A stretch of 64,000 nt of DNA from Amylostereum areolatum (taxonomy: Eukaryota > Basidiomycota > Agaricomycetes > Russulales > Stereaceae): positions 62,001-126,000 of the forward strand of contig SAXG01000057.1 of NCBI GenBank assembly GCA_012932865.1, written 5' to 3'. A program made the translations under genes and the position numbers. The notes below the pieces were generated by a model. That model saw only the letters and a program-made list of their open reading frames with translations, had not been told where the DNA came from and did no database searches. The first letter of the stretch is position 1, and the number at the start of each line of letters is the position of its first letter. Below, piece after piece: positions 36,550-47,036 of this stretch.

Positions 36550-37554
36550 TCACAGCACCGTCCACGCGCCGCCCACCATCCCGATCGCCGCCACGACCAC
36601 CATCCCGACCGCCGCGCCGCCCACGGCCGGCAGCGCGGCGAGCGCCCCGTTCGTCGCGGGGAACGTCGTCGCGAACGCGGCGGTGGGGTTCGGGCCGCCG
36701 CTGAGGGTGATCGTGGGCTTGGTCGCGTCCGCGGCGCTGCCGTTGACGACGGCGGCGGCGGCGGAGGCGGCGAGGATGGAGAATTTGGGCGAGTTGCCGT
36801 ACATGACGCCGTGGGTGCTGTTCAGGAAGAGCAGGAAGTAGTCGTCGGCGGGCGGGACGGAGTCGAGGGCGAGGTTGATGGTGCCGGTGGTGGCGGGTAC
36901 TGGATGAGAGGGGAGTCAGGTTTCGAAAAGGGCACGCGTGAAGGAAAGACGGGGGACGGAGGGGCAAACGGCGGTAAAAGCGGCCTGCTTTATCTTTGCA
37001 CATCCAGCTCTTTCCTTCGAGGGTGGTTACGCTCAGAAGCGAATAGGTAGCCCATGCACACACCCCTTCAGCGTCAACAAGAAACACCTCTGACCGTCGT
37101 TACACGGTACACGCAACCAGTCATCCTAGCCCGGCCGCAACCCTCAACCCATTCACCCTCCCCGCCCCCAATGTACACGAAGAAAAACAATCACGCACCA
37201 TCCTTGGCGACAAGTATAAGCCCCGACGTCGACAGCCTCGAAAGCTCGACGTCGAGCACGTTCACGCCGTCAGCGAGGTCCCTTCACCCAAGACACGGCG
37301 TACGTCTGTCCGTTCGACCACTGCGCGTTCTTGCTCGGCGACGATACTTGGAAATCTGCAGACCACCCCACACACAACATGCAACGACAACGTCAAGACA
37401 AGAGCGGAGAAGCGAGGAGGGACGAGGTGGACGAGAAAGGGTCAGATGCGAACGATGGTGTGAACGGACCACGTACATGCGCTGGCCGCGAGCGGTAGGA
37501 GAAGTAGGAGGAGAAGGCGTAGTGGTGAGGGTAGTGTTTGAGGTTGATGGTCAT
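36550..37554 (-). CDS. Kre9/Knh1-like GPI-anchored wall protein, frameshifted
   Basis: After a signal peptide (LLLLLLLPLAASA) the exons give the Kre9/Knh1 N-terminal fold: FQVSSPSKNAQWSNGQTYAV, DGVNVLDVELSRLSTSGLIL, then PATTGTINLALDSVPPADDY and FLLFLNSTHGVMYGNSPKFS. An Ala/Thr/Pro-rich linker and a hydrophobic C-terminus follow, typical of GPI anchoring. Family members are secreted and linked to beta-1,6-glucan or wall assembly. Two problems appear: the only nearby ATG (37554) is out of frame with the signal peptide, and one extra base occurs near 37285 after SWVKG. The last intron is about 300 nt. It is either a pseudogene or carries sequence indels. Confidence 0.65.
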
Positions 37555-37777
37555 GACGGCTAGGGCGGGCACGGCGGGGCACAGAGGAGGACGCGGGGCG
37601 AAGGAGGCGGGAAACGTGAGGTCGATGATGGATCAAAAGGTTTGTCGGACGAGAAAGCAACGCGGTCTTCGGTCTCGCCACGCCGTCCCTTGCCTTTCTG
37701 GGAGACCCGGCGCCGAGTGTCCCTGAAATTCGGGCTTGTCAATCCGGTAAGTTAATTGCTAGTTGCAATACATACTA

Positions 37778-39169
37778 CGTCAGAAAAAGGAGACCGGTTG
37801 ATATAATCAAATTGCAAAGTCTCATCATTAACCTGAGTATAAGCTAGTTATTAGTCCCAACCCGGTGTTCTCGCTGTTCTCGCTGCTCGCATCAATCAGT
37901 CACGCGTGTAAACCTCGTCTGTTCGCACAACGCGTTGCTCGTGTATCACCACTCCTCACGCAATTGTACAGGTACGAGACTCCTTTCCTTATGCGATTTT
38001 AAAGCCGTCTAACGAGTCACCCCCTTCAGGTCCATCCCTTGTCATTCCATGGTTTCGAGTAAGCAAGCCCCGTGAGTGGGTCCTCTAGTACGTCGACTCA
38101 ACTGTGATGCATGAGACAAACTAACACTGTATAGTACACCCTCCGCACCATCCTCGAATCCCCCACTCACCACCGCCACCTACACGTCCTGGATGCCTCA
38201 AAATCGGCTAAGTCCTGCTTCCCCTGTGGCCTGCGGCGGGACCGAGGGCGTGCCGATGTTCCAGTCGGTAGGCCATTCGAGTCCACGACAGTGAGTCTCG
38301 CCGCGACGCGTCTCGTTCTGGTCCCATCGTCACCGGCTTAGCCTCACTGTCACGGTGATGAACTCGTCACCCTTCGTCACCCTGTCTGAGCATATAAAGC
38401 AGAGCGCGCGCGCACTGTCCCCCATCTCCCGCTTGACTCCCGACTTCCTCTCACCCAAGTCATCTCAGCGCTCAGCCTCTCCCTCAGCCCCTGCTCCATA
38501 CCTGATGTATTCAAGGTGCAATGAATCTCCTGCCTCTGCTGCTGCTGCCTTCGCTATTCCTGGCTGTTCTCTCGCTCGTTGGCTCCGCTTGCTTTCTCTG
38601 AGCTGGAGGTCCATCTATAATATAATTAATACATGTAATCTCTTAGATCGTACACAATTAGTTGTCAAAGCATAATATATTTTGTTACGCTCTACTCGTT
38701 GATCATGCTGAATATATATAAGTTAGGTGGTAGCTGAAGTCTGAGATCTGAGATCTGAAGAGCGGGCAGGATGATTTGAGTATTGTAGTAGAAGAATATT
38801 GAAATCATTATGCATGCTACCCAAGTTGATCTATTCTCTGTTGTAACCGGTTGAGATCTTCTGGACAGCGAGTTGTAACCGATTGAGATCTTCTGGATGG
38901 CGGGTTGTAACCGATTGAGATCTTCTGGACGGCAGATGATATGGCATTTTAAGACTTGCCTAGACGGCCTATGTCCGGTTACACGGGGACTCGACCTCCG
39001 CCGTAATCAAGTATTGTCCATCGGCCGGCGAGCTATAGCCGTGGACAATGTGACAGCGATGCTGTTGCACAGTTTATACCCAGCTATAAGACCCCGGCAA
39101 AAAAATGGCAAAAATGATGATTATAAGCGTGGGTAACCGTGCATAATCCCGGATCGTCTTTTTCTGACG
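37778..39169. mobile_element. 1.4-kb TIR element, mariner-like ends
   Basis: Inverted ends CGTCAGAAAAAGGAGACCGG (left) and, read inward from the right, CGTCAGAAAAAGACGATCCG. Each end is flanked by TA, the target duplication of Tc1/mariner-type transposons. No transposase is recognisable, so it is probably non-autonomous. Inside is a short spliced plus-strand reading (from ATG 38049, MVSSKQAP-TPSAPSSNPPLT) and a further exon-like frame ending at 38675, both of unknown nature. A 3 x 32-bp tandem repeat lies in the right half. Confidence 0.6.
38840..38935. repeat. Three tandem 32-bp repeats
   Basis: Units at 38840, 38872 and 38904 start GTTGTAACCG(G/A)TTGAG and continue ATCTTCTGGA; they differ at a few sites. 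They abut one another with no spacers, so this is not a CRISPR array. Confidence 0.85.
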
Positions 39170-39505
39170 TACGTCCCACTCCTCCCTCGCACTCAGGCTC
39201 ACAAGTTTCACGCCGTAACACCAAGCTTCGCCTTCAAACAGCATTCTCAGTCGTCAGAAAATCGTACCATTCAATCCGGCTGTGCAAAGTACACGAGGTA
39301 GGTTAAAAATATACGATGTCCGACGGTACGCCGCGTCGTTCCAGTCCGCGACGTCAATAGAACAAGAATATAGTATGGGGGAGGGGTCAATCTTTCCCAT
39401 GCCTGCGTGTAGAACGGTGAGACGCGCACTGAAAATACGGAGCAAAAAAAAATACTGACAAGAGTGGATATGGACATGCCAGCGCAAAGCAGAGTTGACG
39501 GCGCG

Positions 39506-39990
39506 TCACCCTTCACTGTCTTCAAGTTGAGAAACATCAGATCGCCTCACCCACCGAAGAACGGAGCCACTCACAGAAGCGAAAGCGTGACGTCGCCGTG
39601 CACGCGCGCCTTGATCTCGATCGCGACGTCCAAATTCAAGTCGAGCCGGAGTTTGAGCGTGTCGTTGCCGCCGCCCTTCTTCCCGCCGCCCTCCTCCGGT
39701 GCCGCGACTTGCTGCTGGGGCTGTGGAGGCTGCTGCATCTGTCGGGGTTGCTGCTGCATCGTGCGATCGTAGTCGTCCACCTCGTCGAGCTGAGGAAGAC
39801 CGCCGCCCCCACGCTTCCCCCCACGGCGGCGGCGGCGGGGCGCCTCACCCACATCGGACGCGGCAGAGCTGACGGAGGGGCTACGGTTGCTGCGCGAGCG
39901 GGTGCGCCCGCGTGGGCGAGAAGGACTGCGATCGGCCTGTTGAGTCGGGGCGGGCTGAGGGGAGGTTGTGCGCGAGTTGGGCTGGGACAT
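39506..39990 (-). CDS. Small Arg/Ser-Gln-rich protein S2, divergent member
   Basis: Two exons (39990-39575 and 39515-39506) encode 141 residues. It has a longer basic N-terminus (PSRPRGRTRSRSNRSPS), VSSAASDVGEAPRRRRRGG, an acidic DEVDDYD insert, a Gln-rich stretch, a Gly/Lys linker and the shared tail LKLRLDLNLDVAIEIKARVH plus GDVTLSLLEG. The intron phase and position are identical to the other copies. The unduplicated-looking N-terminus suggests this may be the ancestral copy (inference). Confidence 0.85.
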
Positions 39991-40213
39991 GGTGAAGGGG
40001 GTGGTTGCGTGGGTGGTAGAGTCGGTGGTAGAATTCGGAGGCTGGGGGCGTGGAGATACGCGGGGACGCGAGCTGTTCTGGAGGGGATGCGGAGCACCCA
40101 GTGCGAATATTATATATGGGGTGGAAAGAAACACGGAGAGCTCGCGCGAGAGTTTATGAATGGGCGGCTGGTCGGTTTGGGCGCGGGTGGGGACGCGCTG
40201 GCAGAGGCACCAC

Positions 40214-40418
40214 CGGTGTGACGCAGACATGCGCTCATGGGACGCGTTTGTGCGATATCAGGATGCCAGATTCGAGCTGGTCGGAAAAGTCAAGTTCGGC
40301 GCGCCTGCTGCCCGTGGCGACGCTTGACGGTTCCTTTCGAGTTCAGTTTGGACTGCAGCGCGTCCTCGTGCGGACGATGCTCCTCGCAACTTGAAGCGCC
40401 GTTTCCCTGTGACATCAT
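40214..40418 (-). promoter_or_regulatory. S-family promoter cassette, S2
   Basis: Minus strand: ATGATGTCAC at 40418-40409 and ATGAGCGCATGTCTGCGTCA at about 40238-40219. The spacing of about 170 bp equals S1, but the distance to the ATG is about 220 bp, roughly twice that of the other copies. Confidence 0.7.
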
Positions 40419-41220
40419 CGCCTATGTACCCACCTCTGTCTCTTGGCCGAACGTCGAATTGAATGGATTTATGGCGCTGTGGTGGCTAGATGCGGTCAGA
40501 GAGTTGTATGAGGAAGGCAGGGACCGAACCAGGGGACGAGGGGGTGGCGCAGGGCGGGGCTGGAGATTCAACGTGACAAACACAAGGAAATTCAAATTCG
40601 TAGAAGCCAGGACGACGGCTGGGTGGAGGTAACGGCACTCCGGGGTAGAAAGCTGGCGTATGTTGGCGAGTATTGAGGATGCAGTGAACCAGATACTAAG
40701 TACTAAGTAGCAGGAAAGAAAGGATGTTTTAATTTTTTTGGTTGGGCGTGACTTCCACCTAATCGCTCGGCGACCGTGATCAATCACGCGTGACCGGCTC
40801 TTTTTCGCAAGTCTCTTCCTCGACCTACGACGACGACCGACGAAACACTCATCTGACCCACCTGGAAGCTCTGCACCTTCTCTCCAGGTCTTTAAAGTCC
40901 CCTGAAGCTTATCTCTCAGGTTTTGCTCTTGAACAGTTTCAGGTCGAATCGGACTTCAGTTTTACGAACATGGGAAAAGCCGGATGGCCAACGCGCTCCA
41001 CATCTTGGTACGTTGTCTCCCAAGGAACGTCATTCTCGCCATCTTGACTCGACTCGCAGCATTCCGAATAATTATCGCCTGACTTCGCGCTCTGTTCTCG
41101 TGCGTTCATCTGTCGCCAGGATTTGATAGGACCTTGCCACCGCCGCGCTCGCTCAGTTGTCGACCCCACCTTTCCTGTATCGCTCGTCTCAAGACTCGAG
41201 GCGCGCGTGACGCATGATGC

Positions 41221-41415
41221 ATGATGTCACATTGGAAGGGCTCATGTTGCTCAGGAAAGGGAAGCTTGGAAACAAACCCCCACTCAACGCAGCCCCATCG
41301 TGTCCACATCCAGCTCTACCTCCACTGCCCCGCCGCAGCTCCTCCCCGCACCCTTCTCATCAAAAGCATACCGCACAGATGAACGCCGCATGAACGCATG
41401 TCTTGCGTCACGCGG
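41221..41415 (+). promoter_or_regulatory. S-family promoter cassette, S3
   Basis: ATGATGTCAC at 41221-41230, preceded by a partial repeat of the same word, then ATGAACGCATGTCTTGCGTC at about 41390 followed by ACGCGG. The proximal element ends about 109 bp before the ATG. Confidence 0.7.
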
Positions 41416-41524
41416 TCTTCTCCCTCGCCCGCGTTCGCAAGATTTTTAAGACCGCGCGCAAGCCACCTGGGCCTTGCATCGTCTGTCTTGCTCACCACCC
41501 CTGCGACGACCGAAAATCTACACG

Positions 41525-41973
41525 ATGTCCGACGCCTACCAGCCCCAGTCCCGCCAACAAAGCCGCCGTCGTGGCGCACGCAGCGTCTCCGTCAGCTCCT
41601 CCGCCTCAGACGCCGAAGGCCCCTCGCGCCGCCGCCGTCGCGGTGGTGGACGACGCAGCGGTGACCTTCCCCCGCTCGGAGAGCAGCAAGCGTACCAGCA
41701 GCCGCAACAGCCACAGCAGATGGCGCCGATGCAGCAGATCCCGCCGATGCAGCCGCCCGAGCCGCAGAGCCTCGTCGACCGCGTGCCGACGTCGAAGGAC
41801 AACCCATCCGGGGACGACACGCTCAAACTTCGCCTCGACCTGAACCTTGACGTCGCGATTGAGATTCGGGCGAGGGTCCACGGCGACGTGACGCTGTCGC
41901 TTCTGTGCGTATTTTTTTGGTCACTTCGAATCAGGCGACGGGCTGACTGACGTCGATGACAAGCAGCGGGTAG
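41525..41973 (+). CDS. Small Arg/Ser-Gln-rich protein S3
   Basis: Exons 41525-41904 and 41964-41973 encode 129 residues: MSDAYQPQSRQQSRRRGARS, SVSSSASDAEGPS, RRRRRGGGRR, DLPPLGEQQ, a Gln/Pro/Met-rich middle, VDRVPTSKDN, then LKLRLDLNLDVAIEIRARVH plus GDVTLSLLSG. The last exon is 10 nt. It lies head to head with S2, about 1.5 kb apart. The function is unknown. Confidence 0.85.
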
Positions 41974-42643
41974 AAATATCGCATTCATGCAACGAGGGGC
42001 TCTTTCTTGCGCTTGGAGTGTTGTCACGCGAGCCTTGTGAGTGCTTGCGTCCTTGCAACCATGATGGCTTTCTCTAACCTTCTGTCTCTGGTAATCAACA
42101 GGCTGAGTGATCAGCAGTATTTTACGTTGCGTCGCCTTGGACCCGTATCTGTGGCTCTTTCGTGTATTATATCATATATCGTGCGTTCCTTTTCTGATTT
42201 TGAAAGCATCTTCGTATTTGGAGTGGATCGCAAGACGAGTTTAGTCGCCAGTTCGTCGACGAGGTGACGGTCACCAATGACGGTCACTCGTCTCTGCGCG
42301 TGACGTGACGCGTACTTCGCACCGTGACTTTTCGGTTCCTCCTTCCTCGACGGTGACAAGGACGTCTTCCTGCGCGTTCATCGACTTATCCCACCTATCA
42401 TAAACGCGTCGTAACCTCGTCCCAGGTCCTTCCTCAGGAAAATTGTGCTTAGACATCACCACTTGTGCACCCTCCCGCCCATCGTCGCCAACTTTTGTCT
42501 TGTTCTCGCATGAGTCGTTCCTCAGGGCGCCCTGCTAGAATCTTGGCCACATCCCCAGTTTTCGCCACATCGCTCATCGCCCCCCTGTGATACTTCAGCC
42601 GACTTCATGGATTGATCGCACCAAGGCGCGCGGCTGAAAACGC
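41974..42643. other. Intergenic between S3 and S4
   Basis: No gene seen. The right end leads into the S4 promoter cassette. Confidence 0.4.
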
Positions 42644-42850
42644 ATGATGTCACCGAGTCTTCGTATGCGCGCACTCTTCCAACTGGAACGCCTCGTAGGT
42701 TGGCACACCGAACAAGGAAACCCCACGTCGCCTCTGAACATAGCAACGCCAGCGCCCCCCTTCCCCCCTCCAGCTCGACCCTCCACCACGACCCGACCAC
42801 CGGTTCTCCTTGCCATCAATAAACGCCGCATGAGCGCATACCCACGTCAT
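42644..42850 (+). promoter_or_regulatory. S-family promoter cassette, S4
   Basis: ATGATGTCAC at 42644-42653 and ATGAGCGCATACCCACGTCA at about 42830-42849. The proximal CGTCA core is kept, but the preceding TG has changed. It ends 107 bp before the ATG. Confidence 0.65.
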
Positions 42851-42957
42851 TCACTCTCGCGCCTCCTCACAGATCTGACCATAAGACCTCACCCATCTTT
42901 TCGCATTGCCCATACTGCTCGCCGTCTCGCGTCGGCCGAGGGAAAAAAGCTACCACC

Positions 42958-43436
42958 ATGTCCGGCATCCACCAGCCCCAGTCCCGCCAACAAAGCCGCC
43001 GTCGCGGCGCTCGCAGCGTCTCCGTCAGCTCCGCCGCATCGGACGCAGAAGGCCCTTCGCGCCGCCGGCGTCGTGGCGGTGGGCGTCGCAGCAGCAACCT
43101 ACCCCCGCTCGGTGAGCAGCAGTCGTTCCAGCAGCAGCAACAGCCACCGCAACAACAACAGCAGCAGCAGAACGGCATGGCGCCGATGCAACCGATGGCG
43201 CCGATACCGCCGCAGGAGCCCCAGAGCCTCGTCGACCGCGTCGCGACCTCGAAGGACAACCCCGCCGGCAACGACACGCTCAAGCTCCGCCTCGACTTGA
43301 ACCTCGACATCGCGATCGAAATCCGCGCGCGGGTGCACGGGGACGTGACGCTCTCGCTTCTGTGCGTCGTCTTTTCCTTTTTTCTAATCGTTCCCCGGTG
43401 TTGACGAAGTTGGAATTCGCGTCGAGCAGTGGATAG
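42958..43436 (+). CDS. Small Arg/Ser-Gln-rich protein S4
   Basis: Exons 42958-43361 and 43430-43436 encode 136 residues: MSGIHQPQSRQQSRRRGARS, SVSSAASDAEGPS, RRRRRGGGRRSSN, LPPLGEQQ, a longer Gln run, then VDRVATSKDN and LKLRLDLNLDIAIEIRARVH plus GDVTLSLLG. The final exon is 7 nt. It is tandem to S3 in the same orientation and convergent with F-box E. Confidence 0.85.
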
Positions 43437-43764
43437 ACGGCGTGTGGATTCGCCCCTTTTGGGCCCCTTGGTGTGGACCCCTGACTTCCTGCGATATCTT
43501 GTGTGCGGGGTGCGTGCGCATTGCCCTTGTCGATCATGACGCTCACTGACATTGTGCGTTCGCCAATCCTCAGGCCTTCTGGAATCCCATTCCGCCTCAG
43601 TATTTTGGTGGACTTTTTCCGCGGACATCGCGAGTCCCTTTTGTATACCGTACCGTACCTGCTCAACCATCGTGTTCCATATGTACAAATCGTTACATCG
43701 AGAAGCACGTCAGTACATAGTAGGTAATGGAATCCTTGTTACAAGCGGGACATTTTCCAAGTCC
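43437..43764. other. Convergent intergenic region, S4 and E
   Basis: Three hundred and thirty bases of shared 3' flank, no gene seen. Confidence 0.4.
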
Positions 43765-46388
43765 CTACACTTCAGGCGTGGGAAGAACAGCACGCGGAAC
43801 GTCAATTTTCTGCTCGCGCGTGTTGAAGAACATATCAGTGTTCTCCACGGGCTCCACAATCTTATGTCTGTCGACAGTCGTCATTTATGTCCACGAAAAA
43901 CGGCGTGATGAAGCGAAACTCACTTGAGCTTGAGGTGCTCGAGCACTTCTGGTTTGCACATCCAATATGGCCCCTCCTCATCCATCGGGCAGTGACAGCA
44001 ACACCAATGGCGTTTGGTGGCCCCAAGTCCAAGCTCTCGCGGGAGGATATCGGCCAGCTCATCCTCGGTGAGCAACCGAAAGATGTCGACGGGTCCCGAG
44101 TGCCTTCTCGTGACGTGAATGACCTATGGCACGGACGAAAGCGGCGTCAGAACTTCGCGAGGCGTACAGGAAGGTGAACAAATACCATGTTCCTCCACGT
44201 GCGGGCGTCCAGACCATGGATGTGTCTGCCAGAAGGGTACTCGCATTCGATCGATGGCGAACATTTGTTGCACACGAACCGCACCGGCATGCTATCGAGG
44301 TGTAGCGCCGTCGTCGTCTCCGGGAGGCCCAAGAGCCTCAGGATGGCGAGGGCGGATTCACTTGCGCGAGGGTAGAAGACTACTTCCGAATGCCTTGGGA
44401 TGCGGAAGAGACTTCCCCGCGAGGCATGGCTGAGCACATCCGCGCCGAAGTAAGGGTCCACAAATAGGTGGCCATCAAGGTGGTATACAACTCGGAATAC
44501 AGACCGGGCAAGGGCGAGAGTTTCGACGCCAGTGACGTTCAAAATTGACGTTGAGACCTCGGCGTCTTCAGAGGACAGGCCGTCGGGGCGAGGAAGCAGA
44601 ACGACCAGTTGCTTCTTCTGGGCCAGGATATCCTCCCGCACAAGCTCGACCGTCGCCTCGAACATCTTCTTTGCCTTCGCGCGCCACTCGTCGTCGACTT
44701 CTGCGTCCACGTCGAGAAAATCCGTGACGAACTTGATTGTGAGGCATTGGTCCCGGGTCGGCATGAGAGGGAACTCCGTGGGGTGGACCAAGGAGGCGAG
44801 TAATCCTGGGTACATTTTGGCGGCGACGGATTGGCGTTGTTCTCTACGAGCCTCGTGTTCCTTCCGGAGCAACTTCTCCCGTGTTTCCTGTAAGGTTGGC
44901 TGCAGGATAGGAAGTATGCGCTTCCAGACTAGGGTGGAATGAATATGTGAGTCGCAATGGCATGCAGACGATGAACAAGTGAGGCACCTTTATCTGTGAG
45001 CGGCCTGCTCACGTTGACCTCCTTGTGACTGTATAGCCTACTTTCATCCCACTCGGCCTCCGTATATCCCATCTCAATGAAACGGTCTAAGATGCTACAA
45101 ATGCGGCGGTCAGCAAACGTAGTGAGTGAAGGTTAGACAGACTTACTCTGCCTGGCGCTCATCCGCGATGCTTTGCCGTTCGTCCTTGATCTCCTGTAGC
45201 AGCCGATCCTGCCACTCGTTACATTTCTTGACGTGCTGGACACGGATTCACAGATAAATGCATGTCCACCTCGGAGCAACGGCGTACGCACCTCGTTGTA
45301 AACATCCATGGCCTTCTTCTCGACGTCCACGAGGCTAGTCACCTTGGCTTTCAAATCGGCTTTTGCGACGTCCTCCGACTGAGCCAGTAGCCTGTCGAAC
45401 ACAGCCTCAATCACAGACCCTTCGCAAACCATTTGGCCATTATGCCATGGGCCTAAGGTACATCGCCGTCAATGCTACGAACAACGGAACGAGCAAGTTG
45501 AACTCACTCTTGATCACGGGGACAACGGAGTGGACGTCGACCAACTTCCCCGTGTACGATCGAAAACGCTCGGGGTAGTCGATGAGGCTCGTCCGTTCAA
45601 GCCTTTAAATTTTAAAGGTTTCATGCGTGAGACGGGCGCACGAATACATAGATATGGGGAGACATACCGTGTCTTGACGCAGTCGCTGCACATGCGCTTG
45701 CGAAACTCGAAGGTGATTTTGGCCGGGGTATACCTTCCACAGCACTAGAGTGACATCAAGTTGGGATCGAAGCTCAGAACAAGTGGGGAACGTACGTGAC
45801 AAAAGGGTCCTCCGTAAACGATATTGGCCCATACGCGGTGTGATACATCGGAGGGTCGAGGGGGGGAATCCCGAACAGTTTTCAAAGGACTCCCTCCACA
45901 AGCCGTCGAAAGCTTTAGATAATAACACTTGACGGAATTCCTTTGTCACCCGAGAAATGCGAACGAGGTCTTCCGGCGGAAGGAACGCAAAGATCTGATC
46001 ACGTCGTGATACGAGGAGAGGTCAGAGGTGGGTTTGCGAGCCAAAAAGATATGCGCATCACGTCGCGTAGAATGTCCAAAGGCATTCCTGGAAGGTTGCT
46101 CAACTTTCCCTTCTTCCTGCGCGTCGTATCCTGAGTCGATGATCCGGTCGCAGTAGGGGCCGCATTGTTCGTTTTTACGCGTTTTTTCGGCGGTTGGGCT
46201 GAAAGCGAACATGGTTTCAATAAGTATATTTTACGATGATGATGATTCTTACCTCTTCCTTTCTTTACTTTCTGCGTCGCGCGCTCGCTCCCAGAATCGT
46301 CGCTATCGGAGTTGTTTGATGCTGTCGTAGGCTTGCGCTTCGAAGTTCGAGGAAGCTTTCCCGTTCTTGATCGAGTAGACGCAGGCAT
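43765..46388 (-). CDS. F-box protein E, one homopolymer frameshift
   Basis: Starts MPASTRSRTGKLPRTSKRK. F-box LPGMPLDILRD-IFAFLPPED to LWRESF, then FEFRKRMCSDC, LLAQSEDVAKADLKAKV, EAEWDESRLYSHKEVNVSRP, the long helical exon with PGLLASLVHPTEFPLMPTRD, CNKCSPSIECEY, CCHCPMDEEGPYWMC and HKIVEPVENTDMFF, ending at 43765. A run of seven C in the exon after the F-box puts the next 30 codons out of frame; six C would restore PPRPSDVSHRVWANIVYGG. That is as likely a sequencing error as a mutation. It is paired divergently with S5 and closest to copy B. Confidence 0.8.
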
Positions 46389-46503
46389 TTCAGTATAGAA
46401 AATAAGTGGAGGAGCCACTGAGTTTGAGTGGAAGAGGGAGGAGGGCAGAGGAGGGCAGAGGAAGGCCGTGGTGGTAGCAATCACAACGCTCGCCGGTTGA
46501 AAA

Positions 46504-46555
46504 GGCGACGCGTTCAAATATTCCCACGGCAGGACAATGGTGCTCGTCACGTGAC
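46504..46555 (-). promoter_or_regulatory. F-box promoter cassette, copy E
   Basis: Minus strand: GTCACGTGACGAGCA, CCATTGTCCTGCCGTGGGAA, then GAACGCGTCGCC, 115 bp from the ATG. It lies in the 648-bp intergenic region shared with S5. Confidence 0.75.
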
Positions 46556-46697
46556 CAAACCCTATCGATTATCCAGCAACTGTCTTCGGCAATTAAGTAA
46601 GTTCAAGTCTCCATCGCCACGGCACTGGCACGCTCACAGTCTCTTATTCCCTGGATCGTTTGCCTCCGCGAAATCTCCAGACGCGCGGTGAAAATCT

Positions 46698-46918
46698 ATG
46701 ATGTCACCAAACCTTCTTACGCCGAACAAGGGGACTTCACGCAGCTCCCTCCAGAGTCCAGACATAGCAACGCGAACGCCTCCCCCTTTGGCGTATTGCG
46801 TTGAGCAGCGTTACCTCCGCAATGCCCCAACAAACGGTCCTGCGCTGCTCCTCTTCGCATCTCCGGCGTCAAGGGCACCACACATAAGCGCCGCATGAGC
46901 GCATACGTGCGTCACCCG
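46698..46918 (+). promoter_or_regulatory. S-family promoter cassette, S5
   Basis: ATGATGTCAC at 46698-46707 and ATGAGCGCATACGTGCGTCA plus CCCG near 46895-46918, ending about 118 bp before the ATG. Downstream text (TTTTCGCTCGCACGCCTTC) also matches the S1 promoter, so S1 and S5 share the most recent origin. Confidence 0.75.
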
Positions 46919-47036
46919 TATTTTCGCTCGCACGCCTTCTCTGATCTGAATTGATGTACATGTAAGACAGAACCCAGCTTTTACGATAACCAACTGGATC
47001 ACCTCCCCGTGTCTACCGAAAAATCAAGAGTTCACC

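Noticed and set aside
36439..37087. Long frames opposite and within the Kre9-like gene
   Set aside because: They overlap the spliced gene on the other strand and consist of Arg/Gly or Pro/His runs caused by its Ala/Thr-rich codons.
38840..38935. Three 32-bp repeats as a CRISPR array
   Set aside because: Units are directly adjacent with no spacers, and the DNA is eukaryotic.
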